From Formosa agariphila KMM 3901 (GTDB lineage: Bacteria; Bacteroidota; Bacteroidia; Flavobacteriales; Flavobacteriaceae): DNA of 64,000 nt. Under the pieces are notes generated by a model, which was not told the DNA's origin, ran no database searches, and was given only the letters and a program-made list of their open reading frames with translations. The stretch spans positions 965,351 to 1,029,350 of the forward strand of contig NZ_HG315671.1 in NCBI RefSeq assembly GCF_000723205.1, read 5' to 3'. Below are positions 43,813 to 51,666 of the stretch, piece after piece. A program made the translations under genes and the position numbers. Within the stretch, counting starts at the first letter, position 1. The number at the start of each line of letters is the position of its first letter.

Positions 43813-46665
43813 ATGCCAAAAAATCCAAAGTTAAAATCTATTCTTATCATAGGGTCTGGACCAATTGTAATTGGGCAAGCCTGTGAATTCGATTATTCAG
43901 GAACTCAAGCCTTAAGATCGCTTCGCGAGGACGGAATAGAAACCGTACTAATAAATTCGAATCCAGCAACGATTATGACCGACCCTTCTATGGCCGATCA
44001 CGTATACTTGTTGCCGTTAACTACAAAATCGATTGTAAAAATTCTTGAAGAGCATCCGCATATTGATGCTGTTTTACCTACTATGGGTGGGCAAACAGCA
44101 CTTAATTTATGTATAGAAGCCGATGAAAAAGGAATTTGGAAAGATTTTGGTGTAGATATTATAGGTGTTAATATTGATGCCATCAATATTACAGAAGATA
44201 GAGAGCAATTTAGGGAGTTGATGCTTAAAATTGGTATTCCAATGGCACCTCAAGCAACAGCTACATCTTACCTAAAAGGTAAAGAAATTGCACAAGAATT
44301 TGGTTTCCCTTTAATTATTAGAGCATCTTACACCTTAGGTGGTGCTGGGGCATCTTTTGTATATAAAGAAGAAGATTTCGACGAATTATTAACCCGCGGA
44401 TTAGAGATTTCTCCTATTCATGAGGTTATGATCGATAAAGCTTTAATTGGCTGGAAAGAATACGAGTTAGAATTACTTAGAGATGCAAATGATAATGTGG
44501 TTATTATTTGTTCTATAGAAAATATGGATCCTATCGGAATTCATACTGGTGATTCTATTACTGTAGCACCTGCAATGACACTTAGCGATAAAACATTCCA
44601 AAAAATGCGTGATATGGCTATCCATATGATGCGTAATATTGGAGATTTCGCAGGAGGTTGTAACGTGCAGTTTGCTGTTTCTCCAGACGAAAAAGAAGAC
44701 ATTATCGCTATCGAGATTAACCCTCGTGTATCGCGTTCTTCTGCATTAGCATCAAAAGCAACGGGGTATCCTATTGCAAAAATTGCGGCTAAATTGGCTA
44801 TTGGTTATCATTTAGATGAATTAAACAATCAAATTACTAAATCAACTTCGGCATTATTCGAACCGACTTTAGATTATGTAATCGTGAAAATACCGCGTTG
44901 GAATTTTGATAAATTCGAAGGTTCAGATAGAACTTTAGGACTTCAAATGAAATCTGTTGGAGAAGTTATGGGAATTGGACGTTCGTTCCAAGAAGCACTT
45001 CACAAAGCAACGCAATCTCTTGAGATTAAACGTAACGGTTTAGGTGCCGACGGTAAAGAAAATAAAAACTACGAACAAATTATCGAGAAGTTAACACATG
45101 CTTCTTGGGATCGTGTATTTATTATCTACGATGCAATCGAGATGGGAATTCCGTTAAGTAGAATTCATGAAATCACAAAAATAGACATGTGGTTCTTAAA
45201 GCAATATGAAGAATTACATATGCTTAAAAACGAAATCTCGACGTTTAAAATCGATACCATTCAAAAAGATTTACTTTTAGAAGCGAAACAAAAAGGATAT
45301 GGCGACAGACAAATAGCACACATGTTGGGCTGTTTAGAAAGTCAAGTATATAATAAACGTGAAGAACTTGGTGTAAATCGTGTGTACAAGTTAGTAGACA
45401 CTTGTGCAGCCGAATTCGAAGCAAAAACTCCGTATTACTATTCTACTTTCGAAAGTGATATGGAAACTGCAGATGGTAATAGATATGCAGATAACGAAAG
45501 TGTTGTTACAGATAAAAAGAAAGTTATTGTTTTAGGTTCTGGTCCAAATCGTATCGGACAAGGAATCGAGTTCGATTACTGTTGTGTTCACGGTGTACTT
45601 GCCGCTGCAGAATGTGGTTATGAAACCATCATGATTAACTGTAATCCAGAAACTGTATCTACAGATTTCGATACAGCCGATAAATTATACTTCGAGCCTG
45701 TGTTCTGGGAGCATATTTACGACATTATTAAGCATGAAAAACCAGAAGGTGTAATTGTTCAGTTAGGTGGTCAAACGGCCTTAAAACTTGCTGAAAAATT
45801 AACCAAGTACGGTGTTAAGATATTAGGAACTAGTTTTGAAGCTTTAGATTTAGCCGAAGATCGCGGATTGTTCTCTAATATGTTAAAAGAAAATAATATT
45901 CCTTACCCTGAGTTCGATATTGCCACTACGGCAGACGAAGCGTCGGAGATTGCAGATCGTTTAGACTTTCCAATCTTAGTACGTCCATCTTACGTGCTTG
46001 GAGGACAAGGGATGAAAATTGTAATTAATAAAGAAGAACTTGAAAAACACGTTGTAGACTTATTAAGCACAATGCCAGGAAACCAGTTACTGTTAGACCA
46101 CTATTTAGATGGTGCAATAGAAGCTGAAGCCGATGCGATTTGCGATGGCGAAAATGTTTATATCATCGGAATTATGGAACATATCGAACCTTGTGGAATC
46201 CACTCGGGAGATAGTAATGCGTTGCTACCACCTTTCACCTTAGGTGATTTGGTTATGGAGCAAATTAAAGACCATACTAAGAAAATTGCTTTAGCCTTAA
46301 ATACAGTAGGTTTAATAAACATACAGTTTGCTGTAAAAGACGATTTAGTATACATTATTGAAGCGAATCCAAGAGCATCTCGTACGGTTCCATTTATAGC
46401 GAAAGCTTACGGAGAACCTTATGTAAACTACGCAACTAAAGTAATGTTAGGAGAGAAGAAGGTAACCGATTTTGACTTTAAGCCAGAATTAAACGGATAT
46501 GCAATTAAGCAACCAGTATTCTCTTTCAATAAATTCCATAATGTAAATAAGAAACTAGGTCCAGAAATGAAAAGTACGGGAGAAAGTATCTTGTTTATAG
46601 ATAACTTAAGAGACGATGAATTCTACAACATTTATTCACGTCGTAGAATGTACTTAAATAAATAA
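43813..46665 (+). CDS. carB: Carbamoyl-phosphate synthase large subunit, lacking the C-terminal allosteric domain
   Basis: Makes carbamoyl phosphate from bicarbonate, ATP and glutamine-derived ammonia, with CarA. The two homologous ATP-grasp halves are visible: half 1 begins LIIGSGPIVIGQACEFDYSG (about 11-30), half 2 begins IVLGSGPNRIGQGIEFDYCC (about 574-593). At 950 residues it is ~120 short of E. coli CarB (1073). The protein ends shortly after the conserved GPEMKSTGE, with a divergent tail to YSRRRMYLNK, so the MGS-like domain that binds UMP, IMP and ornithine is missing. The end is not a frameshift: a good terminator follows. Confidence 0.97.
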   Translation: MPKNPKLKSILIIGSGPIVIGQACEFDYSGTQALRSLREDGIETVLINSNPATIMTDPSMADHVYLLPLTTKSIVKILEEHPHIDAVLPTMGGQTALNLCIEADEKGIWKDFGVDIIGVNIDAINITEDREQFRELMLKIGIPMAPQATATSYLKGKEIAQEFGFPLIIRASYTLGGAGASFVYKEEDFDELLTRGLEISPIHEVMIDKALIGWKEYELELLRDANDNVVIICSIENMDPIGIHTGDSITVAPAMTLSDKTFQKMRDMAIHMMRNIGDFAGGCNVQFAVSPDEKEDIIAIEINPRVSRSSALASKATGYPIAKIAAKLAIGYHLDELNNQITKSTSALFEPTLDYVIVKIPRWNFDKFEGSDRTLGLQMKSVGEVMGIGRSFQEALHKATQSLEIKRNGLGADGKENKNYEQIIEKLTHASWDRVFIIYDAIEMGIPLSRIHEITKIDMWFLKQYEELHMLKNEISTFKIDTIQKDLLLEAKQKGYGDRQIAHMLGCLESQVYNKREELGVNRVYKLVDTCAAEFEAKTPYYYSTFESDMETADGNRYADNESVVTDKKKVIVLGSGPNRIGQGIEFDYCCVHGVLAAAECGYETIMINCNPETVSTDFDTADKLYFEPVFWEHIYDIIKHEKPEGVIVQLGGQTALKLAEKLTKYGVKILGTSFEALDLAEDRGLFSNMLKENNIPYPEFDIATTADEASEIADRLDFPILVRPSYVLGGQGMKIVINKEELEKHVVDLLSTMPGNQLLLDHYLDGAIEAEADAICDGENVYIIGIMEHIEPCGIHSGDSNALLPPFTLGDLVMEQIKDHTKKIALALNTVGLINIQFAVKDDLVYIIEANPRASRTVPFIAKAYGEPYVNYATKVMLGEKKVTDFDFKPELNGYAIKQPVFSFNKFHNVNKKLGPEMKSTGESILFIDNLRDDEFYNIYSRRRMYLNK

Positions 46666-46684
46666 GACATCTATATATATATAC

Positions 46685-46717
46685 TAAAAAAGGCTTCCAA
46701 ATTTGGAAGCCTTTTTT
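46685..46717. terminator. Bidirectional terminator of carB and the convergent membrane-protein gene
   Basis: AAAAAAGGCTTCCAAA / TTTGGAAGCCTTTTTT, a nearly loop-free perfect stem, 20 bases after the carB stop. Confidence 0.93.
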
Positions 46718-46738
46718 GTATTCAATATAATCTTAAAT

Positions 46739-47371
46739 CTAGATTGCACCTCCACTTTTAAGTACAAAATAAGACAGTGGTATAGTAATGGCTAAAATAA
46801 TTAGAACTGCTCTGCTCCAATCACGTTTTTTATATTCAACAGCTTTTCCAAGAAATTTATTCCAGAAATATTCAGTTAAAATATAGCCACCAAGCACATT
46901 TGCTAAAATTGCAAATTGTGGGTTTATGTTTAAAGTTGAAATTAAAGTGACAGGCACAAATAAGTAAAAACAGCTAAATATAATTACTTGAATCATACCT
47001 TGTCTATGGCCTACTTTCTTTAAATTAGAAATCAGCAATATACTTCCAATAAGCGTCGAAAATAAAATAGAAATCACTAAAATTAATTTCTTAGAATATA
47101 ATTCGGGTAAAGGTTCAGTTTTGGTATTAATAGCGGTAAACGTTTCTGTAGAACCAGGAATATCTAATACGATTTTTTCAGTAGCTATGCTTCCCGCGGC
47201 CAAAGTACTATGTGCTGCATTTATAGCCTCTGTATTTACATCTCTGCTTTTTAAAATATCTAATGCTGTTAATCGCGCTTCGTCCGTGTAAGTATCTTCA
47301 TTAAAACTAATGGCTTCAAGTTCGTCATTAGTCATTTTGTTAAATCGGTTTACAAATATATTATCGGTCAT
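46739..47371 (-). CDS. Membrane protein of unknown function
   Basis: 210 residues from the Met at 47371 (the longer frame to 47443 adds only a poor N terminus). A cytoplasmic N-terminal helical part (VNRFNKMTNDELEAISFNED; RLTALDILKSRDVNTEAI) is followed by four hydrophobic segments in the C-terminal half (LILVISILFSTLIGSILLIS; VIIFSCFYLFVPVTLIS; AILANVLGGYILTEYFW; AVLIILAITIPLSYFVL). I do not recognise the family. It lies between carB and the structured element downstream of pepT. Confidence 0.65.
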   Translation of the reverse strand: MTDNIFVNRFNKMTNDELEAISFNEDTYTDEARLTALDILKSRDVNTEAINAAHSTLAAGSIATEKIVLDIPGSTETFTAINTKTEPLPELYSKKLILVISILFSTLIGSILLISNLKKVGHRQGMIQVIIFSCFYLFVPVTLISTLNINPQFAILANVLGGYILTEYFWNKFLGKAVEYKKRDWSRAVLIILAITIPLSYFVLKSGGAI

Positions 47372-47548
47372 TTTATTGTTTAAAGGATTGTGTGTAAGAA
47401 CTGCAAATTGCTTGCCAAAATATATGGTTAGCAAGACATACACGAGATAATTTCTATAAAGATAATACTATTTTTTTTTAATAGATAACATAAGGGTAAA
47501 ACCTAATCTGTTAAAGTTGTTGGGTGTTGCAGTATTTCAAAAATAAAA

Positions 47549-47581
47549 AATGTCTGAAAACTTTTAAGTCAATCAGACATT
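47549..47581 (-). terminator. Terminator in the pepT downstream region
   Basis: AATGTCTGA (47549-47557) / TCAGACATT (47573-47581) with a 15-base loop; on the minus strand the stem is followed by a T-rich run. It lies ~100 bases past the pepT stop, after the structured element. Confidence 0.65.
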
Positions 47582-47588
47582 CTTTTTT

Positions 47589-47680
47589 GGGCGTTACCCA
47601 AGGGGTCGCGCTTTTCGTTATATCTTTTTTAGCCATGTATTAAAGCTAAAAAAGGATGCCACTGCAATCGCTAACGCAAC
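47589..47680. other. Structured, GC-richer intergenic element after pepT
   Basis: About 90 bases that look unlike the AT-rich spacers around them. An outer stem pairs GCGTTA (47591-47596) with TAACGC (47672-47677); inside are ACCC/GGGT (47596-47599 and 47603-47606) and a 9-base hairpin TTTTTTAGC (47625-47633) / GCTAAAAAA (47645-47653). It ends 3 bases from the pepT stop. From memory, similar 'GGCGTTACCC...GCTAACGC' blocks recur between genes in other Flavobacteriaceae, so it may be a dispersed repeat; only one copy is seen here. No coding frame. Confidence 0.55.
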
Positions 47681-47682
47681 GG

Positions 47683-48918
47683 TTATTGTTTAGCAGTAAG
47701 TTCAGCAATTTTACAAATAACTTCTGTGGCTTTTATCATGCTTTCTACAGGAACGTACTCGTAACGTCCATGAAAATTATGTCCGCCAGCAAAAATGTTA
47801 GGACATGGTAAACCCATATAACTAAGTTGAGAGCCATCAGTACCACCACGAATGGCTTTAATGTTTGGTGTAATGCCAATTTGTTTCATCGCTTCTTCAG
47901 CAATATCTACAATATGCATTACAGGTTCCACTTTTTCCTTCATATTAAAATATTGGTCCTTTATTTCAACAGAAACCACCTGACGACCATATTGCATATT
48001 TAACTCGTCGGTTAACTTTTGCATCATATCTTTACGTGCTTCAAAATGACTCTTATCGTGATCACGGATAATATATTTTAAAACAGTACTATCTACTTCA
48101 CCATTAATATCGGTTAAGTGAAAAAAGCCTTCGTAACCTTCTGTATGTTCTGGAGTTTCTAAGCGTGGTAACGAATTAATAAACTCAGTAGCGATATACA
48201 TAGAGTTTACCATTTTACCTTTAGCGTAACCAGGATGCACAATTTTACCTTCTACAGTAACTACAGCTCCGGCAGCATTAAAGTTTTCGTATTCCAATTC
48301 ACCAATTTCACTTCCATCCATGGTGTAGGCCCATTCCGCACCAAATTTTTCAACATCGAATTTATGCGCACCGCGGCCAATTTCCTCATCTGGAGTAAAG
48401 CCAACACGTATTTTACCATGCTTAAGTTCTGGATGCTGTACAAGATATTCCATAGCCGTAACTATTTCTGTAATGCCTGCTTTATCATCGGCACCTAAAA
48501 GTGTTGTACCGTCTGTAGTAATTAAAGTTTGGCCTTTATATAAAAGTAAGTCTTCGAAATAATCTGGAGATAAAATAATGTTTTGGTCCTTGTTAAGAAC
48601 AATATCTTTTCCGTCGTAATTCTCCACAAATTGTGGTTTTACATTGGCTCCAGTAAAATCTGGAGACGTATCGAAATGAGAAATAAAACCTATGGTTGGT
48701 ACATCGTGTTCTACATTACTAGGTAAAGTAGCCATAATGTATGCGTTTTTATCTATGCTTACATCTTCTAATCCTATTGCTTTTAACTCTTCTGCAAGGG
48801 CATTGGCTAAGTCCCATTGCTTTGCTGTACTTGGCGTTGTATTACTTTCTGGATCCGATTCGGTGTCTACAGTTACGTAGCTTACAAAACGGTCTATAAG
48901 GTGTTGTCTATTTATCAT
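47683..48918 (-). CDS. pepT: Peptidase T (tripeptide aminopeptidase, M20)
   Basis: 411 residues from the Met at 48918, which begins [20 protein letters not shown] (the frame extends to 48939). Cytoplasmic dinuclear zinc aminopeptidase that removes N-terminal residues from tripeptides. Seen: H81 and D83 in [15 protein letters not shown] near 142-148, DEEIGRGA near 177-184, [12 protein letters not shown], and [18 protein letters not shown]. All zinc-ligand regions are present. A -7 box precedes it at 48937-48944. Confidence 0.96.
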   Translation of the reverse strand: MINRQHLIDRFVSYVTVDTESDPESNTTPSTAKQWDLANALAEELKAIGLEDVSIDKNAYIMATLPSNVEHDVPTIGFISHFDTSPDFTGANVKPQFVENYDGKDIVLNKDQNIILSPDYFEDLLLYKGQTLITTDGTTLLGADDKAGITEIVTAMEYLVQHPELKHGKIRVGFTPDEEIGRGAHKFDVEKFGAEWAYTMDGSEIGELEYENFNAAGAVVTVEGKIVHPGYAKGKMVNSMYIATEFINSLPRLETPEHTEGYEGFFHLTDINGEVDSTVLKYIIRDHDKSHFEARKDMMQKLTDELNMQYGRQVVSVEIKDQYFNMKEKVEPVMHIVDIAEEAMKQIGITPNIKAIRGGTDGSQLSYMGLPCPNIFAGGHNFHGRYEYVPVESMIKATEVICKIAELTAKQ

Positions 48919-48936
48919 AAGGGCTAAGATTTTAAA

Positions 48937-48944
48937 CAAAAATA
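48937..48944 (-). promoter_or_regulatory. Candidate -7 box for pepT
   Basis: Minus-strand TATTTTTG, fits TAnnTTTG, 18 bases before the chosen ATG; its position supports the shorter start at 48918, since the alternative start at 48939 lies inside the box. Confidence 0.5.
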
Positions 48945-48972
48945 CTATTATTAATTATTTATGCTTTTTGAA

Positions 48973-49003
48973 TTGTAGGATTTTTTAATTAAAAGTATTT
49001 TTG
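48973..49003 (+). promoter_or_regulatory. Promoter of pyrD (TTG-N20-TATTTTTG)
   Basis: TTG at 48973-48975 and TATTTTTG at 48996-49003 with a 20-base spacer, 16 bases before the pyrD ATG; short leader. Confidence 0.65.
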
Positions 49004-49019
49004 CATAAATAAGTCCAAA

Positions 49020-50054
49020 ATGTATAAGTTATTAATTCGTCCTTTATTTTTTAGTGCTGACCCTGAAAAAGTACATCACTTTACGTTTTCAATGGTGAGA
49101 TTCCTTTCTAAAATCCCTTTAATTCCAAGTGTTTTTAGAGCATTATTTGTTGTTGAAGACCAAAAATTAGAACGTGAAGTGTTCGGATTAAAATTTAAAA
49201 ACCCTGTCGGGTTAGCTGCTGGTTTCGATAAAAATGCAGTGCTATATAACGAATTGGCTAACTTCGGATTTGGTTTTATAGAAATAGGAACAGTAACTCC
49301 AATTCCTCAAGCCGGAAACCCTAAAAAACGTATTTTCAGACTTATTGAAGACCAAGGTTTAATAAATCGTATGGGGTTTAATAATGAAGGTGTCGAGACT
49401 GCCATTACGCAACTTAAAAAGAATAAAGGTAAAATTCTTATTGGAGGAAATATTGGAAAAAATACTCAAACCACTCCAGAACACTATACCGCAGATTATG
49501 TGACTTGTTTTAATGCATTACATCCATACGTAGATTATTTTGTGCTAAATGTAAGTTGTCCTAATGTTGGGAGTCATGCAAAATTAAACGATAAAGATTA
49601 TCTTCTAGAATTAATTAGTACGGTTAAAACAGCAAATAAAACGTTTGCTAAAGAAAAGCCAATCTTACTTAAAATTGCTCCAGACTTAAACGATATTCAA
49701 TTAGATGAAATTATAGATTTAGTTAATGAAACGAAGTTAGATGGTGTAATTGCATCAAATACGTCGGTAGACAGAAGCGGGTTAAAAGCACCACAAACAG
49801 CACTAGACGCAATAGGTAACGGTGGTTTAAGTGGGCAACCAGTTAAAGAAAAAAGCACAAAAGTAATTAAGTATTTAAGCGAGAAAAGCAATAAAGCCTT
49901 TCCAATTATTGGAGTAGGAGGTATACATTCTGCCGAAGATGCTTTAGAAAAACTAGATGCTGGCGCTACATTGGTGCAGATTTATACGGGCTTTATTTAC
50001 GAAGGACCATCACTCATTAAAAAAATTAACAAAGCGATTCTAAAACGTAAATAA
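49020..50054 (+). CDS. pyrD: Dihydroorotate dehydrogenase, class 2-like
   Basis: Oxidises dihydroorotate to orotate in pyrimidine synthesis, with quinone as the expected acceptor. The N-terminal helices ([20 protein letters not shown], about 2-21) are the membrane-associated extension of class 2 enzymes; FMN-site motifs include [34 protein letters not shown] and [11 protein letters not shown]. At the catalytic-base position the sequence is NVSCPN (Cys 180), whereas class 2 enzymes normally have Ser and Cys is the class 1 residue. The rest of the protein is complete (344 residues). Confidence 0.95.
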   Translation: MYKLLIRPLFFSADPEKVHHFTFSMVRFLSKIPLIPSVFRALFVVEDQKLEREVFGLKFKNPVGLAAGFDKNAVLYNELANFGFGFIEIGTVTPIPQAGNPKKRIFRLIEDQGLINRMGFNNEGVETAITQLKKNKGKILIGGNIGKNTQTTPEHYTADYVTCFNALHPYVDYFVLNVSCPNVGSHAKLNDKDYLLELISTVKTANKTFAKEKPILLKIAPDLNDIQLDEIIDLVNETKLDGVIASNTSVDRSGLKAPQTALDAIGNGGLSGQPVKEKSTKVIKYLSEKSNKAFPIIGVGGIHSAEDALEKLDAGATLVQIYTGFIYEGPSLIKKINKAILKRK

Positions 50055-50057
50055 CTT

Positions 50058-50684
50058 TTGCAACTCGATGTTTTAATCTCTTTTATATTAGCAACGGCAA
50101 CTTTAGCAGTAGCTCCAGGGCCCGACATTGTGTATGTGTTAATGCAAAGTATAACAAACGGAAAATCGTTTGGAATTGCAACAGCCTTAGGATTAGTTAC
50201 GGGCTGTTTGGTACATACAACTCTGGTGGCATTTGGTGTATCTGCTATTATTAAGGCATCCGATGCTCTCTTTTTTATAATCAAACTTTTTGGGGCTTTT
50301 TACTTACTGTATCTTGCTTATAATGTTTTTAAAAGTGATGCTAATGCTATTTTGAGTAAAGATAGTGTGCCGCAGAAATCGTGGTTACAATTGTTTAAAC
50401 AAGGATTTATCATGAATGTTTTAAATCCGAAAGTATCTATATTCTTCTTAGCCTTTTTTCCTGGATTTTTGTTTAGTACTACGCTTAGTACCGTAAAACA
50501 ATTTTACATTCTTGGATTTGTCTTTATGGCAGTGTCTTTTTTAGTGTTTTTAATTTTGGCTGTATTAGCGGGTACCATTTCAAAATATATTACGCAGCAT
50601 AAAGGTGTTGGTCAATTCTTAAAATGGATGCAAATAATTGTATTTACGGGGATTGCAATTTTCATCTTGTTTTCAGAAAAATAA
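50058..50684 (+). CDS. LysE/RhtB family amino-acid exporter
   Basis: 208 residues, six hydrophobic segments. The family signature is at the start: LISFILATATLAVAPGPDIV, then a helix-turn with KSFGIATALGLVTGCLVHT. The LNPKVSIFFLAFFPGF block near 122-137 is also typical. Likely exports an amino acid or homoserine-type metabolite across the inner membrane. It starts with TTG at 50058, 3 bases after pyrD, so it is in the pyrD transcript. Confidence 0.92.
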   Translation: MQLDVLISFILATATLAVAPGPDIVYVLMQSITNGKSFGIATALGLVTGCLVHTTLVAFGVSAIIKASDALFFIIKLFGAFYLLYLAYNVFKSDANAILSKDSVPQKSWLQLFKQGFIMNVLNPKVSIFFLAFFPGFLFSTTLSTVKQFYILGFVFMAVSFLVFLILAVLAGTISKYITQHKGVGQFLKWMQIIVFTGIAIFILFSEK

Positions 50685-50716
50685 TGGTATTTTTAAAGTC
50701 TAAATGCTAACAATCC

Positions 50717-51580
50717 ATGTCTAAACAGGTAAAAGTAATAGAATGTCCGCGCGATGCTATGCAAGGCATTAAAACCTTTATTCCTACCGAACGTAAGGTG
50801 CAGTATATTCAGTCGCTTTTACGCGTTGGTTACGATACTATTGATTTTGGAAGTTTTGTATCGCCTAAAGCCATTCCGCAAATGGCCGATACGGCCGAAG
50901 TGTTAGCACGTTTAGATTTGTCTAAGACCACAAGTAAATTACTTGCAATAATTGCCAATACACGTGGCGCAGAAGATGCTTCTATGCATAAAGCGATAGA
51001 TTATTTAGGCTTTCCGTTTTCTATTTCAGAAAACTTTCAAATGCGAAATACACATAAAACAATTGCTGAATCTGTAATTACACTTCAGGAGATTCTTAAT
51101 ATTGCAGATCAAAAAAACAAAGAAGTTGTGGTTTACATTTCTATGGGATTCGGGAATCCTTATGGAGACCCATGGAGTGTAGATGTGGTTGCCGATTGGA
51201 CCGAGCGATTAAGTAACATGGGCGTTAAAATCTTGTCTTTAAGCGACACGGTGGGTACTTCGGGACCAGAGACGATAGATTATTTGTTTTCTAATTTAAT
51301 TCCGAAATATCCTAATATCGAATTCGGTGCTCATTTACATACCACAGCAGAGTCCTGGTTCGAAAAAGTAGATGCTGCCTATAAAGCAGGTTGCAAACGT
51401 TTTGATGGCGCCATTCAAGGCTTTGGAGGCTGCCCAATGGCAAAAGACGAACTTGTAGGAAATATGCCTACCGAAAAGTTATTATCTTATTTTACAGTAA
51501 AAAAAGAAAATCAGTTAAATGCATTGAGTTTTGAAAGTGCGTATAATGAGGCGATTAAGATTTTTAAAAACTACCATTAG
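50717..51580 (+). CDS. Hydroxymethylglutaryl-CoA lyase
   Basis: 287 residues, HMGL-like TIM barrel. Begins VKVIECPRDAMQGIKTFIPT, the R-D-x-x-Q start of the family. Metal-ligand His are in FGAHLHTT near 212-219, and the catalytic Cys is in GFGGCPMAKDELVGN near 243-257. It cleaves HMG-CoA to acetyl-CoA and acetoacetate (leucine breakdown). Other leucine-degradation genes are not in the window. 32 bases after the LysE gene. Confidence 0.93.
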   Translation: MSKQVKVIECPRDAMQGIKTFIPTERKVQYIQSLLRVGYDTIDFGSFVSPKAIPQMADTAEVLARLDLSKTTSKLLAIIANTRGAEDASMHKAIDYLGFPFSISENFQMRNTHKTIAESVITLQEILNIADQKNKEVVVYISMGFGNPYGDPWSVDVVADWTERLSNMGVKILSLSDTVGTSGPETIDYLFSNLIPKYPNIEFGAHLHTTAESWFEKVDAAYKAGCKRFDGAIQGFGGCPMAKDELVGNMPTEKLLSYFTVKKENQLNALSFESAYNEAIKIFKNYH

Positions 51581-51666
51581 TGTTTTCTTAACCTTTTAAC
51601 AGTTCGAGGTTAAACTTTTTTAAGTTAGTTAGGTCTAAGTTCTAAACTAACTTATTCCACTCCACA

